Source: Pseudanabaena sp.
GTDB lineage: Bacteria > Cyanobacteriota > Cyanobacteriia > Pseudanabaenales > Pseudanabaenaceae
Length of the DNA: 64,000 nucleotides
Direction: 5' to 3'
NCBI GenBank assembly: GCA_003249015.1
Contig: QBLS01000019.1
Location: 22,565 to 86,564, forward strand
Shown here piece by piece: positions 61,902 through 64,000 of the stretch. Numbering within the stretch: the first letter of the stretch is position 1; every line of letters begins with the position of its first letter. A program made the translations under genes and the position numbers. The notes under the pieces were generated by a model that worked only from the letters and a program-made list of their open reading frames with translations, ran no database searches and had not been told where the DNA came from.

Positions 61902-61935
61902 TGGGGGTCTTGGGTTCAAATCCCAACATTCCGAT
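61885..61935 (+). other. attR: right 51-bp attachment repeat (tRNA-Pro 3' fragment)
   Basis: A perfect copy of 48655-48705. Only the 3' half of the tRNA is present, so it is not a functional tRNA. It marks the right end of the element, 115 bp before menE. Confidence 0.93.
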
Positions 61936-62050
61936 TAATTGTTGATTAATCTAAGCGCAGCTTTACGCTGTTTGGGATTTTCAAGGTCTTTATAATATGG
62001 CTTGCCTGTTAACTCTTCTGATTAATTTCTGATACGAAGGGGCGTTATGT

Positions 62051-63691
62051 ATGACATTTCCCAATTGGCTATCTCAGCAAGCAAAGCAAAACCCAGATCT
62101 AACTGCCTTAATTTTTAGAACGCCATATAAAGAAGCGGATGGCGATCGCTATCAAGATACAGAGACACTAGTTAATTACAGTCAGTCACATTATTGGACT
62201 TTTGCTCAGTTAGAAGCAGAGGTTAACCAGTGGGTTGATTTTTTGCAAAATTTAGGAATTAAATCTGGCGATCGCGTTGGTCTGCTAATGGCAAATCATC
62301 CTCGATACGTCATGCTTGTTCATGCGCTATCTCGATGCAAGGCGATCGCTGTTTTTCTTAATACGCGACTCACTGCCGTTGAAATTAAGTTCCAAATTCA
62401 AGACAGTCAAGCTCAATACTTATTCCACGATCATCAGCATACTGCGATCGCCAAGGTACTAGATTCCATAGTCCAAACTATCAATAGTGATTCAAATTTT
62501 AATGGGAACGTTACTTCTCGCTCTCAAGATCGATTCTCTGGTATGGATCAGAACAAGCAACGTAACCTAGAACCAGAGGTTGTTCTGCAAGCTAATCGAA
62601 CGGAACAAATTCTAGCTCAAGACTACAAATGTGCTGATCTACCCATAGAAGAAAATTCTATTCATGGAATCTTTTATACTTCTGGAACTACGGGAAAGCC
62701 GAAGGGAGTTCCTCTCAGCTATGGTAATCATTGGCATAATGCGATTGCCTCAAACTCAAGAATAGGAGCTAACCTCAATGATAATTGGCTACTGTGCCTG
62801 CCGTTGTTTCATGTGGGGGGAATGGCGATCATTTGGCGGAGCGTGATTAGTGGCATGACTTTAACGTTACTACCAAGATTTGACGAGCAGCAAGTATTAG
62901 AAGCGATCGCTGCCGAAAAAGTAACATTGATCTCCCTTGTACCAACTATGCTATCCCGCCTATTAGAACATTCTCTTTGGCGAAATCTTTGTAATTTACG
63001 AGGAATTCTGCTAGGTGGAGCAAACGCAAATTCAGAACTAACTAATCGTTGTTTAAGATTAGGTCTACCTATTATGCCAACCTATGGCATGACAGAGACA
63101 GCCTCTCAATTTGCGACTCTCCTACCTCATGAGGCGAAGCTTAAACAAGGTTCTTCAGGACGACCATTATCAGGAAATCAATTGCGAATTATTAAGGGAG
63201 AAGATCATATTCAAGAGGTCAACGTTGGTGAGATTGGACAAGTTTTGGTGCGCGGCAAAAGCGTAATGTCAGGTTATTTACATAGACAGGTCAACGTCGA
63301 TGCTCAGGGTTGGCTACATACCGGAGACTTGGGTTATCTTGATGCAGATGGATATCTATATGTGGTCAGTCGCCGTTCTGACTTGATTATTAGTGGTGGT
63401 GAAAATATTTATCCAGCAGAAATAGAAGCTATTTTAGTCACACATCCTGCAATTAATGATATTTGCGTTATAGGGTTGGCAGATCCTGAGTGGGGCGAAC
63501 AAGTTGTGGCGATCGCTGTTACCAAATCGCTAGTCACTCTGTCAGAACTGAGATCGTTTTGTGAGCAGAAATCTCTAGCTCGTTACAAACTCCCAAAATC
63601 TTTGCTGATTGTTGATGCTCTGCCGAGGAGTGCCTCTGGTAAATTGTTACGCCATGAAATACGCGATCAACTCATATCAAACAAAAAATAG
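62051..63691 (+). CDS. menE: o-Succinylbenzoate-CoA ligase
   Basis: MenE activates o-succinylbenzoate with ATP and CoA in phylloquinone synthesis. 546 residues of the ANL superfamily: FYTSGTTGKPKGVP (AMP-binding P-loop), CLPLFHVGGMAI, YGMTETASQ, HTGDLGYLD, SRRSDLIISGGENIYPAEIE hinge, and the C-terminal catalytic Lys in RSASGKLLRHEI. GAAGGGG lies upstream of the ATG. A ~60-residue insertion-like region (about 135-200) is longer than usual. The element's attR is just upstream, so integration did not split it. Confidence 0.9.
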   Translation: MTFPNWLSQQAKQNPDLTALIFRTPYKEADGDRYQDTETLVNYSQSHYWTFAQLEAEVNQWVDFLQNLGIKSGDRVGLLMANHPRYVMLVHALSRCKAIAVFLNTRLTAVEIKFQIQDSQAQYLFHDHQHTAIAKVLDSIVQTINSDSNFNGNVTSRSQDRFSGMDQNKQRNLEPEVVLQANRTEQILAQDYKCADLPIEENSIHGIFYTSGTTGKPKGVPLSYGNHWHNAIASNSRIGANLNDNWLLCLPLFHVGGMAIIWRSVISGMTLTLLPRFDEQQVLEAIAAEKVTLISLVPTMLSRLLEHSLWRNLCNLRGILLGGANANSELTNRCLRLGLPIMPTYGMTETASQFATLLPHEAKLKQGSSGRPLSGNQLRIIKGEDHIQEVNVGEIGQVLVRGKSVMSGYLHRQVNVDAQGWLHTGDLGYLDADGYLYVVSRRSDLIISGGENIYPAEIEAILVTHPAINDICVIGLADPEWGEQVVAIAVTKSLVTLSELRSFCEQKSLARYKLPKSLLIVDALPRSASGKLLRHEIRDQLISNKK

Positions 63692-63831
63692 CGTAGCAAA
63701 TGCTTTGATTGCCACATGTTCAAACAATCGGCACAAAAAACTGTACGGGTAGGCAAGTAAACAAACCAATGGCGGTAATCAGTTAATCTACGGTTCGGAT
63801 ATCCCTAAAGGCATATAAATGAGAGAAAAGG

Positions 63832-63861
63832 TTTACACAGCAGCATATGTAAAGATATATT
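63832..63861 (+). promoter_or_regulatory. psbA promoter
   Basis: TTTACA (63832-63837), 18 bp, TATATT (63856-63861), about 45-50 nt of leader before the ATG. This matches the arrangement of cyanobacterial psbA promoters, which are typically light-regulated. Confidence 0.65.
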
Positions 63862-63914
63862 AAATGCATAGCGAAAGCTAATTATAAATACATGCAAACA
63901 GCAATCATAAACCA

Positions 63915-64000
63915 ATGACCACAGCAGTACAGAGACGCGAAAGCGCATCAATCTGGGATCAGTTTTGCAACTGGATCACCAGCACCAACAACAGACTATA
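63915..64000 (+). CDS. psbA: Photosystem II D1 protein, N-terminal fragment
   Basis: The first 28 codons are in the window: [20 protein letters not shown] and ITSTNNRLY, the conserved D1 N-terminus up to the first helix. D1 binds the special-pair chlorophylls, the Mn cluster and QB in the thylakoid membrane. The remaining ~330 residues are beyond the window edge. Confidence 0.96.
   Translation, partial: MTTAVQRRESASIWDQFCNWITSTNNRL

Larger units (their letters stand above)
48655..61935. mobile_element. 13.2-kb integrated virus-like element in tRNA-Pro
   Basis: It is bounded by a 51-bp perfect direct repeat (48655-48705 and 61885-61935); one copy is part of the tRNA gene. It includes a tyrosine integrase near the left end, a Rha-type phage regulator, a tail-fibre-like protein and otherwise mostly unrecognised genes. 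The composition is unlike the flanks: one GCGATCGC in 13 kb against one every few hundred bases outside, many CTAG tetramers and AT-rich codons. No transposase, terminase, portal, capsid, packaging ATPase or Rep is recognisable. It could be a satellite, a novel small virus, or a reduced prophage. Confidence 0.92.

Noticed and set aside
61885..61935. A second tRNA-Pro gene
   Set aside because: Only the 3' 50 bases of the tRNA are present; acceptor 5' strand and D-arm are missing. It is the attR copy.
48655..61935. Inovirus (filamentous phage) prophage
   Set aside because: The element size and small genes fit, but no Zot-like ATPase, replication initiator or signal-peptide-bearing coat protein is visible.
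48655..61935. Transposon or insertion sequence
   Set aside because: No transposase and no terminal inverted repeats; the ends are a tRNA-derived direct repeat and the recombinase is a tRNA-site integrase.

Overview
The window comes from a cyanobacterium. Evidence includes the dense octamer GCGATCGC (HIP1) across the chromosome, the start of psbA (photosystem II D1), a high-light-inducible protein, a complete NDH-1 CO2-uptake cluster (ndhF3-ndhD3-cupA-cupS), a phycobilisome-family protein, and menE/menH of phylloquinone synthesis. The many intergenic palindromes with a GGCGGCGC core suggest a Pseudanabaena-like genome, which is inference only.

Layout. 1-8.3 kb: 5' part of dnaG (cut by the window edge), the K+ uptake pair ktrB/ktrA with a NurA-like gene overlapping ktrA, and enolase. 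6.3-9.3 kb: a HAD-family protein and a glycosyltransferase-like protein. 9.7-17.7 kb: a DEAD-box RNA helicase, a multi-PAS/pentapeptide-repeat protein, an Hli protein, a divergent MarR regulator/GST pair with clear operator repeats, a methyltransferase and a TldD/PmbA protein. 17.8-20 kb: a small possible defence unit (zinc-ribbon protein plus a PD-(D/E)xK protein with a HEPN-like C-terminus). 20-37.9 kb: mostly housekeeping or single genes (ABC permease, hisA, TPR protein, NCS2 purine permease, STAND ATPase, phycobilisome-like protein, GHL10 hydrolase, menH, queA, ArgRS-like DALR protein, tig, rimO, STAS, YaaW). 38.1-42.1 kb: GntR regulator, M20 amidohydrolase and 8-oxoguanine deaminase, which with the NCS2 permease suggest purine-base salvage or catabolism. 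42.4-48.4 kb: the low-CO2 NDH-1 cluster, interrupted by a Uma2-family nuclease gene. 48.6-61.9 kb: a 13.2-kb integrated element in tRNA-Pro(GGG). 62-64 kb: menE and the start of psbA.

The most interesting part is the 13,230-bp element. It is bounded by a 51-bp perfect direct repeat: the 3' part of tRNA-Pro at 48655-48705 and its copy at 61885-61935. It carries a tyrosine integrase next to the tRNA, a Rha-type phage regulator, and a phage-tail-fibre-like protein. It also carries a 917-residue Gly/Ala-rich protein, several small membrane proteins, and three paralogous ~120-residue proteins, two of them followed by strong hairpins. The element contains one HIP1 site in 13 kb. Nearly every transcription unit is preceded by a related inverted repeat built on TTTGTAATAAA, some copies of which overlap good sigma-70 promoters. 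I see no terminase, portal, capsid, packaging ATPase, Rep or transposase that I can recognise. It could therefore be an undescribed small virus, a satellite, or a virus-derived island.

A second theme is dispersed perfect palindromes whose core is shared but whose arms are unique to each locus. Two of them run into the 3' coding ends of their neighbouring genes.
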